Positions 44,390 to 53,350 of a DNA stretch of 64,000 nt are shown piece by piece; position 1 is the stretch's first letter; every line of letters starts with the position of its first letter. A program made the position numbers and the translations under genes. Source of the DNA: Asticcacaulis excentricus (GTDB taxonomy: Bacteria; Pseudomonadota; Alphaproteobacteria; Caulobacterales; Caulobacteraceae); assembly GCF_003966695.1 (NCBI RefSeq), contig NZ_AP018828.1:1015026-1079025 (forward strand), given 5' to 3'. The notes beneath the pieces were generated by a model. That model made no database searches and was not told the DNA's origin. It saw only the letters and a program-made list of their open reading frames with translations.

Positions 44390-45723
44390 CCCTGATGCTC
44401 CGCCTCTACGCCGCCGCCATGCAGGCCTTTCACGCCATCGCGCCCAACCTGTTGTGGCACCGCGCGGCGCGCAACAAGGAAGACCCGGCGCGCCTCAATG
44501 AGCGGCTGGGTATCGCCGGAAAGCCGCGCCCGGAGGGGCCGCTGATCTGGCTGCACGGCGTCAGCGTCGGCGAAAGCCTGTCGGCCCTGCCGGTCATTAA
44601 TCAACTGTTGAACGACCACCCGGACCTGCACATTCTTGTCACCACCGCCACCACCACCTCGGCGGAAATCCTGTCGCAGCGCCTGCCGGAGCGCGCCGTG
44701 CATCAGTACGCGCCGCTCGATACGCCGCAGGCGGTGACGAAGTTCCTCGACCACTGGCACCCCGATCTGGCCGTCTTTATCGAAAGCGACCTGTGGCCAA
44801 ACCTGCTGAAGGGGCTCGATCAGCGCGGCATCACCCGCCTTTTGATCAGCGCGCGTATCACCGCCAAAACGCATCAGGGCTGGCAAAACATCCGCCGTTC
44901 GATGCAAAGCCTGCTGAAGGGCTTTGCCCTCATCCTGCCGCAGGACAGCGGCTCCGATCAACGGTTGATAGACATGCTTGGGGCCGAGGCCGAACAGATG
45001 GGGCCGCTGGCCAATCTGAAGACCATCGGCGCGCCCCTGCCCGATGACGCCCAAAAGCGCGAGGCGCTGGAGGCCCTGTTTGCCGGGCGCACGGTCATAC
45101 TGGCCGCCAGCACCCACCCCACCGAAGAGGCCTATATAGCCACGGCGCTGGACGACATCCTGCGCCAGACGGGGGCGCTGCTGATCATCGCGCCGCGCCA
45201 CCCGGTGCGCGCCGAAGCCATCCGGCTTGATCTGGAAGCCCTCGGTTTTCGCGTGGCCCAAAGATCAAAATTGGGATCAAAACTGGACAGCCCGACCACA
45301 GAGACGCATATTTATCTGGCCGACACGCTCGGCGAACTGGGCGTGTTTTTCCGGCTGGCGGACATGGTCATCATGGCAGGAAGCTTCTCCGAAAAGATCG
45401 GCGGCCACAATCCGCTGGAGGCCGCGCGGCTGGGCAAGGCCGTGATCACCGGCCCGGACCTCTATAACTGGGACGCGGTCTATCAGCAGATGTTCGACGC
45501 CGGGGCCGCCTTCCGCGTCGGCGGGCGGCAGGAGTTGGGCTTTCTGGCGCAGGGGCTGATCGACAATCCGGCAGCCCTGCTTGATGCGCACCGTATCGCT
45601 CAGGCGCTGGCGCAGCGTGAGGCCGGGACGCTCGATACCGTCATGGCGCACCTCAAACCCTTCCTGCCCGGTAACGCCCCCACCCCGGACGACAAAAGCC
45701 ATGAGGCGGCGGATGCCGCTTAA
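44386..45723 (+). CDS. waaA: 3-deoxy-D-manno-octulosonic acid (Kdo) transferase
   Basis: 445 residues. The N-terminal membrane anchor (MLRLYAAAMQAFHAIAPNLLWHRAARNKEDPARLNERLG) is followed by the GT30 N-domain (PLIWLHGVSVGESLSALPVI, FIESDLWPNLL, LLISARITAKTHQGW). The nucleotide-sugar domain has GRTVILAASTHPTEE, IIAPRHPVRAEAI, GSFSEKIGGHNPLEAARLGKAVITGPDLYNW. It transfers Kdo from CMP-Kdo to lipid A precursor at the inner membrane. It overlaps lpxK by 11 bp. Confidence 0.95.
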   Translation: MTLMLRLYAAAMQAFHAIAPNLLWHRAARNKEDPARLNERLGIAGKPRPEGPLIWLHGVSVGESLSALPVINQLLNDHPDLHILVTTATTTSAEILSQRLPERAVHQYAPLDTPQAVTKFLDHWHPDLAVFIESDLWPNLLKGLDQRGITRLLISARITAKTHQGWQNIRRSMQSLLKGFALILPQDSGSDQRLIDMLGAEAEQMGPLANLKTIGAPLPDDAQKREALEALFAGRTVILAASTHPTEEAYIATALDDILRQTGALLIIAPRHPVRAEAIRLDLEALGFRVAQRSKLGSKLDSPTTETHIYLADTLGELGVFFRLADMVIMAGSFSEKIGGHNPLEAARLGKAVITGPDLYNWDAVYQQMFDAGAAFRVGGRQELGFLAQGLIDNPAALLDAHRIAQALAQREAGTLDTVMAHLKPFLPGNAPTPDDKSHEAADAA

Positions 45724-46756
45724 AGCCCGCCGATTAAAGACCCCCGACTGGTGGTATAAGCGCGAGGCGAAGGGCGCGCCGGTTACCCGCTACGCCTTGG
45801 CCCCACTGGCCTGGATCTGGGAGGCGGTGACGATCACGCGCTTCCTGACGGCCAAGCCCTATCGCTCGCCCGTCTGCGTCATCTCGGTCGGCAATGCGAC
45901 GCTGGGCGGGTCGGGCAAGACGCCGATCGAGCGCGAACTGCTGCGCCGCCTGAAAAAGCTGGGCCGCAGGGCCAGCGGCCTGTCGCGCGGCTATGGCGGC
46001 TCGCTGAGCGGCCCGGTCAGGGTCGATCCTACCGTCCACAGCGCTGCCGAAGTGGGCGATGAGGCCCTGATGCTGGCGCGCGACTACGACATGGTGATTG
46101 CGCGCGACCGCGCCGAAGGCCTGCGCCTGATCGAAGGCGAGGGTTTTGAAATCGCCATTGCCGACGACGCGCATCAGAATGTGAAGATCGCCAAGGATAT
46201 TCACCTGCTGGTCGTCGATGGCGACACCACGCATGACGGCTGGCCGTTTGGTGACGGGTCTGTCTTCCCGATGGGGCCGATGCGGGAACCTCTGGCCATC
46301 GCCTTGAAACGCGCCGATATCGTCGTCCTGTGGCTGCCCGATGAAAAATCCGTCGTCGATCAGAAGCTGTTGCGCCTGTTTGGCGACCTGCCGGTGTTTG
46401 TGGCGCGCCTGATCCCGATGCCGGTGGGCGAACCGGGCAAGGTGGTGGCCTTTGCCGGCATCGCCAAGCCGTGGAAGTTCCGCGCCACGCTGGAGGGGCT
46501 CGGCTATGCGGTGGCCGATTTCCACGCCTATGCCGACCATGAGCCGCTGAGCGAGGCCGATCTGAGCGCGCTGGAAACGCAGGCGCAGGCGCGTGGGGCG
46601 ACCTTGATCACCACGGAGAAGGACTGGGTGAAGCTCAGCCCGGCATGGCGGGAAAAGATCGCCTTCCTGCCCATTACCGCCCGCTTTGACGATCAGGCGG
46701 GGTTCATGCGGGCACTGACCGCGCAGATGCCGGGAACACAGATCGGCGAAAATTAA
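45713..46756 (+). CDS. lpxK: Tetraacyldisaccharide 4'-kinase
   Basis: 347 residues from ATG 45713, chosen over ATG 45701 because GAGG lies 6 nt upstream. It overlaps waaA by 11 bp. The LpxK features are KTPDWWYKREAKGAPVTRYALAPLAWIWEAV at the N-terminus and the Walker A-like VGNATLGGSGKTPIERELLRRL. Then come GLSRGYGG, VGDEALMLARDYDMVIARDR and the late TTEKDWVKL. It phosphorylates the 4' position of lipid A disaccharide. It is the last gene of the operon, followed by a terminator. Confidence 0.95.
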   Translation: MPLKARRLKTPDWWYKREAKGAPVTRYALAPLAWIWEAVTITRFLTAKPYRSPVCVISVGNATLGGSGKTPIERELLRRLKKLGRRASGLSRGYGGSLSGPVRVDPTVHSAAEVGDEALMLARDYDMVIARDRAEGLRLIEGEGFEIAIADDAHQNVKIAKDIHLLVVDGDTTHDGWPFGDGSVFPMGPMREPLAIALKRADIVVLWLPDEKSVVDQKLLRLFGDLPVFVARLIPMPVGEPGKVVAFAGIAKPWKFRATLEGLGYAVADFHAYADHEPLSEADLSALETQAQARGATLITTEKDWVKLSPAWREKIAFLPITARFDDQAGFMRALTAQMPGTQIGEN

Positions 46757-46817
46757 TGACAAATCGTTCACTTGGGCCGCGCGCCGCCCTGTGAGAAAGA
46801 GGTTTCAAAAGCGATAG

Positions 46818-46860
46818 ATCATTCGTCGGCTCGGTTGAGCCTCCGGATGATTTGTTTTTT
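46818..46860 (+). terminator. Intrinsic terminator of the lipid A operon
   Basis: ATCATTCGTCGGCTC / GAGCCTCCGGATGAT (15-bp stem with two mismatches), then TTGTTTTTT. It lies 62 bp beyond the lpxK stop. Confidence 0.85.
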
Positions 46861-46865
46861 GCAAC

Positions 46866-46911
46866 GCCTCATGTTTTTCCGAAAAGTGGTACCCACTTTT
46901 CGGCATGAGGC
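46866..46911. repeat. Nested palindrome H (CCGAAAAGTGG type)
   Basis: Outer arms GCCTCATG/CATGAGGC and inner arms CCGAAAAGTGG/CCACTTTTCGG (sharing a short overlap around the centre). It resembles the first module of element A and ends 26 bp before the next start. Confidence 0.85.
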
Positions 46912-46937
46912 TCTGCCCTCTTTCCGACAGGATGTTC

Positions 46938-48962
46938 ATGCCCTTCCCCAAGGCCCTGATGTGCGCCGCCGCCCTTGTGTGCGGTCTGCCGGTCATTGCA
47001 CAGGCTCAGACCCCCGACGCCCCCGCCTCGCGGCAGGTCATCCCCTATGATCAGGCCTTTTTCAGCGCTTTTCAGGTGCAGTCGGCGCTGGACATGGTCA
47101 ATCGCGTGCCGGGCTTTACGCTGAAAAACGTCGATCAGGTGCGCGGCTTTGCAGCGGCGGCCGGCAATGTGTTGATCGACGGCCAGCGCCCGACCAGCAA
47201 GACGGACAAGCTGACCGACATCCTCAACCGCATCCCCGCGGGCACGGTGGAGCGCATCGACCTGATCATCGGTGGCACCGAAGGCATCGACATGCAGGGT
47301 CAGACGCAGGTGGTCAATATCATCCGCAAGGCCTCGGCAAAGCCGACCCTGACCGTCATCGCCAGTGCGCGTTTCCTGAGCAATGGCTGGGTCAAGCCGA
47401 CGGGGCGCATCACCTATAGCCGCAATGCCGGGGACAAGACGCTGGAGCTGTCGGCCACCGTCTTCAACAGCTTCGACGAAGAGGCCAGCCCCGGCGACAA
47501 GACCGTCTATCCCACCAACGGCAGCCCCCCTCGCCGCACCCAAATCCTCAGCGAAGCGGGCGGCAAGGGCGTGGAACTGAACGCCATCGCCTCGCATCCC
47601 CTGTGGGGCGGCAAGCTGACCGTCAATGGCAAGTGGACGCCCGACACCTATACCGGCAATTACCGTTTCATCACCGACACCACGGCGGTGGAAAATCTCG
47701 ACTATAGCGAAGACCTGCGCGAAGGGGGTTTTCAGTACGTCCGCCCGCTGGGCAAGGTGTTTACGCTGAAACTCAATGGCCTGTCGAAATATACGCACGA
47801 AGAAGGTGACGACCTCTATATCAGTCCGTCGGAAGAGACGCGCTTCCGTGAAGATTCGGTCGAGAAGGAAAACATCGTCTCCGGGCAACTGATCTGGACG
47901 CGCAGCGAGCGGCTGACCTATGAGGTCGGGCTGGAAAAGGCCTATAATTCGCGCGACAGCGACACGGGCCTGACGGTCAATGGCGCGGTGGTCGATCTGC
48001 CCGCCTCGCGCGTCAAGGTCGAGGAAGACCGCACCGAAGCCTCGTTTCTGGCCACCTGGCGCGCCACCCCGGCGCTCAGTGTCGAAACGGGCCTGAAATA
48101 CGAATGGTCCACCCTGTCGCAAACCAGCGAACGCCCGGACGAAAAGCGCTTTGGCTACGCCAAGCCCAAGGTGCAGGTGACGTGGTCACCCAAGGGGCCG
48201 TGGCAGTACCTGCTGCGCGTTGAGCGCGTACTGGGTCAGCTCGATTTCGACGATTTTGTCTCCTCGATCGACCTGATGGACTCGACCGTCAAGGCCGGCA
48301 ATGTCAGCCTTGAGCCCGACAAGCGCTGGGAAACGGAGCTGAACGCCAGCTACCGCTTTGGGGACAAGGGCGCGCTGATGCTGAAATACATCCATAAGAA
48401 CGTGTCGGACGTCATCGACCGCGTCCCCATCGTCGCCGCCGACGGCAGCGTGTTCGACGCCAAGGGCAATATCGGCGACGGCACGGCTGAAGAGATCGGG
48501 GCCACCCTGACCCTGCCCATGGACCGTTTTCGCATCCCCGGCGGCCTGCTGAAATTCAACGGCAGCGTCTTCCTGTCGGAAGTGACCGACCCGGTGACGA
48601 AGGAAAAGCGCCGCCTGTCGCGTCAGACCGAAACCGACTGGTTGCTGGAGTTTTCGCAAGACCTGCCGGTGCGTCGCACTCAATGGGGCTTTTCGGTGTG
48701 GAACGGCTATGACGAAAAGGTCTATCGCGCCTCGGAAATCTCCTACGCGCGCGGCAGCGCCAAGCTGAACCTGTTTGCCGAATATAAGCCCACCCCGAAG
48801 CTGTTGTGGCGCGTTGAGCTGAACAACCTGCCGGGCCGCGTCTATGACTACGACCGCGTGCGCTATGACGGCGACCGCGCCACGGGCACGGTGCGGGCGC
48901 TGGAACTGACGCGCAACCGCTCAAAACCGTGGTTGTTTATCCGGGTGCGCAAGGAGTTGTAA
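46938..48962 (+). CDS. TonB-dependent receptor-like outer membrane protein (674 aa)
   Basis: 674 residues from ATG 46938 (AGGA 5 nt upstream). The signal peptide MPFPKALMCAAALVCGLPVI ends near QAQ. The plug-like domain is FQVQSALDMVNRVPGFTLKNVD ... GNVLIDGQRPTSKTDKLTDILNRIPAGTVERIDLI, as in OMP_b-brl_3-type receptors. The barrel ends WLFIRVRKEL, without the usual terminal aromatic residue. It has no clear TonB box. The substrate is unknown. It may be co-located with the alpha-galactosidase for sugar uptake, but they are 1.8 kb apart. Palindrome H sits in its leader. Confidence 0.85.
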   Translation: MPFPKALMCAAALVCGLPVIAQAQTPDAPASRQVIPYDQAFFSAFQVQSALDMVNRVPGFTLKNVDQVRGFAAAAGNVLIDGQRPTSKTDKLTDILNRIPAGTVERIDLIIGGTEGIDMQGQTQVVNIIRKASAKPTLTVIASARFLSNGWVKPTGRITYSRNAGDKTLELSATVFNSFDEEASPGDKTVYPTNGSPPRRTQILSEAGGKGVELNAIASHPLWGGKLTVNGKWTPDTYTGNYRFITDTTAVENLDYSEDLREGGFQYVRPLGKVFTLKLNGLSKYTHEEGDDLYISPSEETRFREDSVEKENIVSGQLIWTRSERLTYEVGLEKAYNSRDSDTGLTVNGAVVDLPASRVKVEEDRTEASFLATWRATPALSVETGLKYEWSTLSQTSERPDEKRFGYAKPKVQVTWSPKGPWQYLLRVERVLGQLDFDDFVSSIDLMDSTVKAGNVSLEPDKRWETELNASYRFGDKGALMLKYIHKNVSDVIDRVPIVAADGSVFDAKGNIGDGTAEEIGATLTLPMDRFRIPGGLLKFNGSVFLSEVTDPVTKEKRRLSRQTETDWLLEFSQDLPVRRTQWGFSVWNGYDEKVYRASEISYARGSAKLNLFAEYKPTPKLLWRVELNNLPGRVYDYDRVRYDGDRATGTVRALELTRNRSKPWLFIRVRKEL

Positions 48963-48971
48963 GGGCGTGGC

Positions 48972-49403
48972 CTATCCGAAACGCCGCGTCTCCAAGCACT
49001 TAAACCAGATGTCACTATCCGTCTTGGAGATAGCCGATAAGGGAATACGTCCCAATTCGCGTCCCGTGGCTGTATTGCAGACAACCAAAACAGAAGTGGA
49101 CAATATTTGAACCTGCCTTAGTTCCATTGAGTCACAGCCCACGGACCAGAACGTCAATCCATACCGCTTTTCCTTCACCTGCCCCTGCTCGTAAATCAAG
49201 CGATAGGTCTGAAAATAAAGGCATAAGGCCGCAAAAAAGGCATATAAAACAGAATACCAGAAAACGTCTTCCCGTTCTAATTCATGAGACAGGAAGTCAG
49301 AGATCACCCGGCATGTCAGCAAAATGGGAATGAAGGAAAGAGTGGCATAGGTCACCGCTAAACTACGTTTTGCGTATTTCAGGACGGCGCGTTGGGGTTC
49401 CAT
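48972..49403 (-). CDS. Small membrane protein of unknown function, lower GC
   Basis: 143 residues. Its ATG directly follows the purD TAA (no gap), so translation may be coupled. Two membrane helices (LAVTYATLSFIPILLTCRVISDF and FWYSVLYAFFAALCLYFQTYRL) precede a C-terminal beta-rich segment (KEKRYGLTFWSVGCDSMELRQVQILSTSVLVVCNTATGRELGRIPLS) that resembles small bacterial PH-like domains. No family is certain. The GC content is visibly below the neighbours, so it may be recently acquired. Confidence 0.65.
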   Translation of the reverse strand: MEPQRAVLKYAKRSLAVTYATLSFIPILLTCRVISDFLSHELEREDVFWYSVLYAFFAALCLYFQTYRLIYEQGQVKEKRYGLTFWSVGCDSMELRQVQILSTSVLVVCNTATGRELGRIPLSAISKTDSDIWFKCLETRRFG

Positions 49404-50669
49404 TTAAAGTGCGCGCCAGCCGATGTCCGAGCGATAAAACCCCATCGGCCAGTCGATCTTGGCAATGGCCTCATAGGCGGCGTCGCGGGCTTCCTGAATC
49501 GTCGCCCCACGCGCGCAGATATTGAGCACACGCCCGCCGGCGGCCGCCAGACGCCCGTCGTCCAATCGCTTGGTTCCGGCGTGGAAGACGCTGACATGCG
49601 GGCCAAAGTCCTGCTCGGCCCCGCGAATGATCGAGCCACCGACCGGGCTGTCCGGATAGCCATTGGCGGCATAGACGACGCAGACGGCGGCGTCTTCGTA
49701 CCATTCCGGCGCGGGCATGTCCTTCAGGCGGCCCGTCGCGGCGGCCAGCAGATAGGGCACCAGATCGCTCTTGAGGCGCAGCATCAGCACCTGACATTCC
49801 GGATCGCCGAAACGCGCATTGTATTCGACCAGACGCGGGCGGCCATGTTCGATCATCAGACCCGCATAGAGGACGCCCGTATAGGCGTTCCCCTCGGCCT
49901 TCATGCCCGCCATGGTGGGGGCCAGAATCTCACGCTCGGTAATGTCGAGAATATCCTGAGTGACCACCGGGGCCGGGCTATAGGTGCCCATGCCGCCCGT
50001 ATTGGGCCCGGCATCGCCGTCAAAGGCGCGTTTGTGGTCCTGCGCATAGCCGAACAAAAGGGCCGTTTCGCCATCGGCAATGGCGAAGACCGAAGCCTCT
50101 TCGCCCGCCATGAATTCTTCGATGACCACGGTTTGCGACGCCGCGCCGTAGCGCCCGCCGAACATGGCCTCCAGCTCGGCATAGGCGTCGGGCAGGTCGG
50201 GCGAAATCGCCACGCCCTTACCGGCCGCCAGACCGTCGGCCTTGATGATATAGGGCGCGCTCTGGGTTTTCAGATAGGCCTTGGCGGCATCGAGGTCCGT
50301 GAAGGTCTCGTAGGCCGCGGTGGGGATATTATGGCGCTTGCAGAAATCCTTGGTGAACGCCTTGGAGGATTCAAGCTGCGCCGCCTTTTGCGTCGGGCCG
50401 AAACAGGGGATGCCGACGCGCTTTAAGGCATCGGCAATGCCTTCGGCAAGCGCCGCCTCCGGACCCACCACGACCAGATCGGCCTGCATTTCGACCGCCA
50501 GCTTCGTCAGGCCGGCCACATCAGTGACCTTGAGGTCGTGCACCTCGCCCAGCGCCGCCATGCCGGGATTGCCCGGCGCAATGGCCAGACGCGCCACGCG
50601 CGGCGACTGACGGATTTTCCACGCGAGGGCGTGTTCACGGCCGCCCGAACCGATCAGCAGGATGTTCAT
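49404..50669 (-). CDS. purD: Phosphoribosylamine-glycine ligase
   Basis: 421 residues. The PurD N-domain is MNILLIGSGGREHALAWKIRQS. The ATP-grasp core has LESSKAFTKDFCKRHNIPTAAY, IIKADGLAAGKGVAI, TVVIEEFMAGEEASVFAIADGETALLFGYAQDHKRAFDGDAG, PNTGGMGTYSPAPVV and VEYNARFGDPECQVLM. It makes GAR in de novo purine synthesis. Length is typical. It may be co-transcribed with the small membrane gene downstream. Confidence 0.97.
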   Translation of the reverse strand: MNILLIGSGGREHALAWKIRQSPRVARLAIAPGNPGMAALGEVHDLKVTDVAGLTKLAVEMQADLVVVGPEAALAEGIADALKRVGIPCFGPTQKAAQLESSKAFTKDFCKRHNIPTAAYETFTDLDAAKAYLKTQSAPYIIKADGLAAGKGVAISPDLPDAYAELEAMFGGRYGAASQTVVIEEFMAGEEASVFAIADGETALLFGYAQDHKRAFDGDAGPNTGGMGTYSPAPVVTQDILDITEREILAPTMAGMKAEGNAYTGVLYAGLMIEHGRPRLVEYNARFGDPECQVLMLRLKSDLVPYLLAAATGRLKDMPAPEWYEDAAVCVVYAANGYPDSPVGGSIIRGAEQDFGPHVSVFHAGTKRLDDGRLAAAGGRVLNICARGATIQEARDAAYEAIAKIDWPMGFYRSDIGWRAL

Positions 50670-50821
50670 GGGGGTGACTTCCGACAGGACGGCCCTTGGG
50701 TCAAGTGGAAAATGGCAAACCTGTGCCTCCCCAACGCCGCCGGGGCCCGGGAGGCCGGATTAGGCTTGGCATTTCAAAAATAGCGATTAATAGTCAGACA
50801 AATTGAAAAGAGGAATCCGCC

Positions 50822-52168
50822 ATGTCCACGCTGAATCGTCGCGCCCTGTTTGCCGCCCCGGCCCTGATCGGTGCCGCCACCGTCCCCGCCGTCGCGGCGA
50901 CGCCGCCGAAGTCACCGACTTTGCGTGCGCCCAAGCCGCCTATGGGTTGGAATAGCTGGAACAGCTTTGCCACCACCCTGACCGAGGCGCAGGCGGTGGA
51001 GACGGCGAAGATCATGGCCGACAAGCTCTTACCCGCCGGCTATGACGTGTTTACCGTGGATATTCAATGGTATGAGCCCAATGCCACGGGCTATGAGTAC
51101 CGTCACGGGGCGGAGCTGGCCATGGATGGCTATGGCCGCCTGCTGCCCGCGCCCAACCGCTTCCCGTCGGCCGCCAACGGGGCGGGGTTCAAGCCGCTGG
51201 CCGACAAGGTGCACGCTCTGGGCCTGAAGTTCGGCGTGCACCTGATGCGCGGCATTCCGCGTCTGGCCTATGAGAAGAACCTGCCGGTTCTGGGCACCAA
51301 ATACACGGCGCGCGACGTGGCCAACCCCAACTCCGTCTGCACCTGGAACACCGACATGTACGGCGTCGATATGTCGAAGCCGGGGGCGCAGGCCTATTAT
51401 AACTCGGTGTTTAAGCTGTTTGCCGACTGGGGCGTGGATTTCGTCAAGATGGACGATATGAGCCGCCCCTATGACATCAACTGGCCGGAAATCGAAGGGG
51501 CTCAGGCCGCCATCGCCGCGTCCGGCCGCCCGATCGTGCTCAGCCTGTCGCCCGGTGAAACGGACCTCAAATGGGCCGTCCACGCGCAGAACAATGCCCA
51601 GATGTGGCGTATTTCCGACGACTTCTGGGATAGCTGGGACATGCTGAAGGCGCAGTTCAAGCGGCTGGCCGACTGGAGCCCCTATCGTCGTCCGGGCGCA
51701 TGGCCCGATGCCGACATGCTGCCGCTGGGCCTGCTGGCGCTGGGGCAGCGCAAGACAAAATTTACGCCGGATGAGCAGCAGACCCTGATGACCCTGTGGT
51801 CGATCGCGCGCTCCCCCTTGATCATGGGCGGTGATCTGCGCGCACTCGATGAGGCGACGCTGAAACTCCTGACCAATAAGGAGGTGATTGCGCTTAATCA
51901 GGATAGCGTGAACAATGTCCCCGTCTCGAACGACGGCGCGCAGGTGGTCTGGACGGCGGAAACCACGGACGGAAAAGCAAGCTATCTGGCCATCTTCAAC
52001 ATCGGCGACCAGCCGCTGGTGGTGACCCAGCCGCTGAAAGCCATTAATGCGCCCGAAAAAGCGCGTGTGCACAATCTGTGGACCGGGGCCGTCTCAACGG
52101 CGGACGAAGAGATTTCGCTGGAGCTGCGCGGCCACGCTAGCGTCCTGTACAAATTGACTCCGATTTGA
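50822..52168 (+). CDS. GH27 alpha-galactosidase, Tat-exported
   Basis: 448 residues. The N-terminus MSTLNRRALFAAPALIGAAT has a twin-Arg motif, cleaved near VAAT. The GH27 catalytic barrel starts PPMGWNSWNSFATTLTEAQAVETAKIMADKLLPAGYDVFTVDIQW. The nucleophile is in DFVKMDDMS (about residue 211) and the acid/base in WRISDDFWDSW (about 263). The barrel ends SPLIMGGDLRALDE, followed by a small C-terminal beta domain. It probably removes alpha-galactosyl groups from plant oligosaccharides or galactomannan in the periplasm. No sugar transporter is adjacent except TonB receptors. Confidence 0.93.
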   Translation: MSTLNRRALFAAPALIGAATVPAVAATPPKSPTLRAPKPPMGWNSWNSFATTLTEAQAVETAKIMADKLLPAGYDVFTVDIQWYEPNATGYEYRHGAELAMDGYGRLLPAPNRFPSAANGAGFKPLADKVHALGLKFGVHLMRGIPRLAYEKNLPVLGTKYTARDVANPNSVCTWNTDMYGVDMSKPGAQAYYNSVFKLFADWGVDFVKMDDMSRPYDINWPEIEGAQAAIAASGRPIVLSLSPGETDLKWAVHAQNNAQMWRISDDFWDSWDMLKAQFKRLADWSPYRRPGAWPDADMLPLGLLALGQRKTKFTPDEQQTLMTLWSIARSPLIMGGDLRALDEATLKLLTNKEVIALNQDSVNNVPVSNDGAQVVWTAETTDGKASYLAIFNIGDQPLVVTQPLKAINAPEKARVHNLWTGAVSTADEEISLELRGHASVLYKLTPI

Positions 52169-52217
52169 ACGTGAGATTAGCTCAACGACGGCACGCTCAC
52201 TGGACAGTCAGCACAAC

Positions 52218-52406
52218 CTAATCCGTTTTTACCCGACGCAGCGTCGTCGTGTCGAAAATCTGAATTTCCGAACCGTAGTCGATATAGGCGACATAGGCCG
52301 GGTCCTCCGGCAGGACCTCAAAGACGCGCGAGCCGGCCATACCGACGCCCAGCGGGCCGCACGGCAGGGCCTCGCCAACCCCTGAAATCAGGGGAGGTGC
52401 TTTAAG
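52218..52406 (-). pseudogene. Unrecognised C-terminal coding remnant
   Basis: On the minus strand the frame directly after the GyrI-like TGA stays open for 62 codons to TAG at 52218. It reads LKAPPLISGVGEALPCGPLG then ...FEVLPEDPAYVAYIDYGSEIQIFDTTTLRRVKTD. The sequence has protein-like character (beta-strand pattern, third-position GC). It has no proper start upstream except an internal ATG at 52340. It is probably the tail of a deleted gene. The family is not recognised, and beta-propeller-like wording is only an impression. Confidence 0.45.
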
Positions 52407-53021
52407 TCAAATCCGACGCACCGGCTGGCGCAGGAGGGTCTTCAGCTTTTCGGGGGCGGTGCGGCGCGGGTCGGACAGATAGATTTCGTGGTGGTGGCCG
52501 GTTTCGCTCAGGCCATTGTCGGCAATCCATTGATGCAGGCGCGCGATCAGCGGGCCTTCGTCGTCGTAAGAGCCCACATGCAGGGTCTGAACGCTCAAGC
52601 CCTCGGCCCAGGTGTCGAGCCGTAACCGCCCCAGAGCTGTGCCCCCTTTGCCCTTGCGCCCGGCCCCGACCACGGCGCGGGCGAACATATCCGGCGTGAT
52701 GGCGTCCGGCTGCGGCACCATGATCCGCCACGACCACAGGTCCTTGTCGCGGTCATAGAAGCGCTCGAAACGATCGGCCCACCACAGCCCCTCCATCGGC
52801 GGCACGCTGTAATCGAGGTCACATTCGACCTTGCTCATGAATTTCAGCCCATAGGCCACCGAAAACAGGGCCTGCATGGCCTCGGCAAAGCCATCGCTAT
52901 TAGGATCGCCGTGGCCGTCAATCATCAGGAACGGCAGCGGCGGCACGTCGATCAGCACAAACTGACCGGCGGGCGCGGTATAGAGCGGCTTGCGCTCGCG
53001 TTTCAGATCGACCTTGCGCAT
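52407..53021 (-). CDS. GyrI-like small-molecule-binding domain protein
   Basis: 204 residues from ATG 53021 (AGGAGG 5 nt upstream, which excludes the GTG two codons before). Family features are FVLIDVPPLPFLMIDGHGDPNSDGFAEAMQALFSVAYGLKF, MEGLWWADRF, WSWRIMVPQPDAITPDMF, LDTWAEGLSVQTLHVGSYDDEGPLIARLHQWI, and HHHEIYLSDPRRTAPEKLKTLLR. The related domains bind hydrophobic ligands or act in drug-responsive regulators. This single-domain version lacks a DNA-binding region, and its ligand is unknown. Confidence 0.88.
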   Translation of the reverse strand: MRKVDLKRERKPLYTAPAGQFVLIDVPPLPFLMIDGHGDPNSDGFAEAMQALFSVAYGLKFMSKVECDLDYSVPPMEGLWWADRFERFYDRDKDLWSWRIMVPQPDAITPDMFARAVVGAGRKGKGGTALGRLRLDTWAEGLSVQTLHVGSYDDEGPLIARLHQWIADNGLSETGHHHEIYLSDPRRTAPEKLKTLLRQPVRRI

Positions 53022-53086
53022 GGGCACCTCCTGAGCGGGAGGTTACAGGTATTGCTGACAGTTTTTGTCAGGACTGACTCGAATCT

Positions 53087-53160
53087 ATACCTCCCCAGCT
53101 TGCTGGGGAGGGGGACCGCACAACTGAGCGCAGCGAAGGCGATGCGGTGGTGGGGGCTGG
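53087..53160. repeat. Dispersed GC-rich element D, copy 2 (partial, reverse)
   Basis: It starts CCTCCCCAGCTTGCTGGGGAGG then GGGACCGCAC ... GGTGGTGGGGG, matching the reversed end module of the element at 41561-41744. Confidence 0.85.
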
Positions 53161-53213
53161 CGTGGGCACTCTTTCCAGCCCACCATAAGCGCGCCCACTT
53201 TTCTTTCCCTGTC

Positions 53214-53296
53214 TTTGTTTGGCCCCTCGCCGGGTGCGGGCTTCACCACCTTGGCGGTTTGAGCGGAATGTCTATCAGAAATCATTCCGCTCTAGG
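53214..53296. repeat. Dispersed modular hairpin element B, copy 3 (reverse, truncated)
   Basis: Reverse orientation. It retains TTTGTTTGGCCCCTCGCCGGG, GGTG/CACC and GAGCGGAATG ... CATTCCGCTC stems. It lacks the final TTTAGATCATTATG module. Confidence 0.85.
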
Positions 53297-53350
53297 CAAT
53301 CCCGGCGGCCTCTGATAAACGCTGCCTCCATGTTGACGATACGGGCGCAG

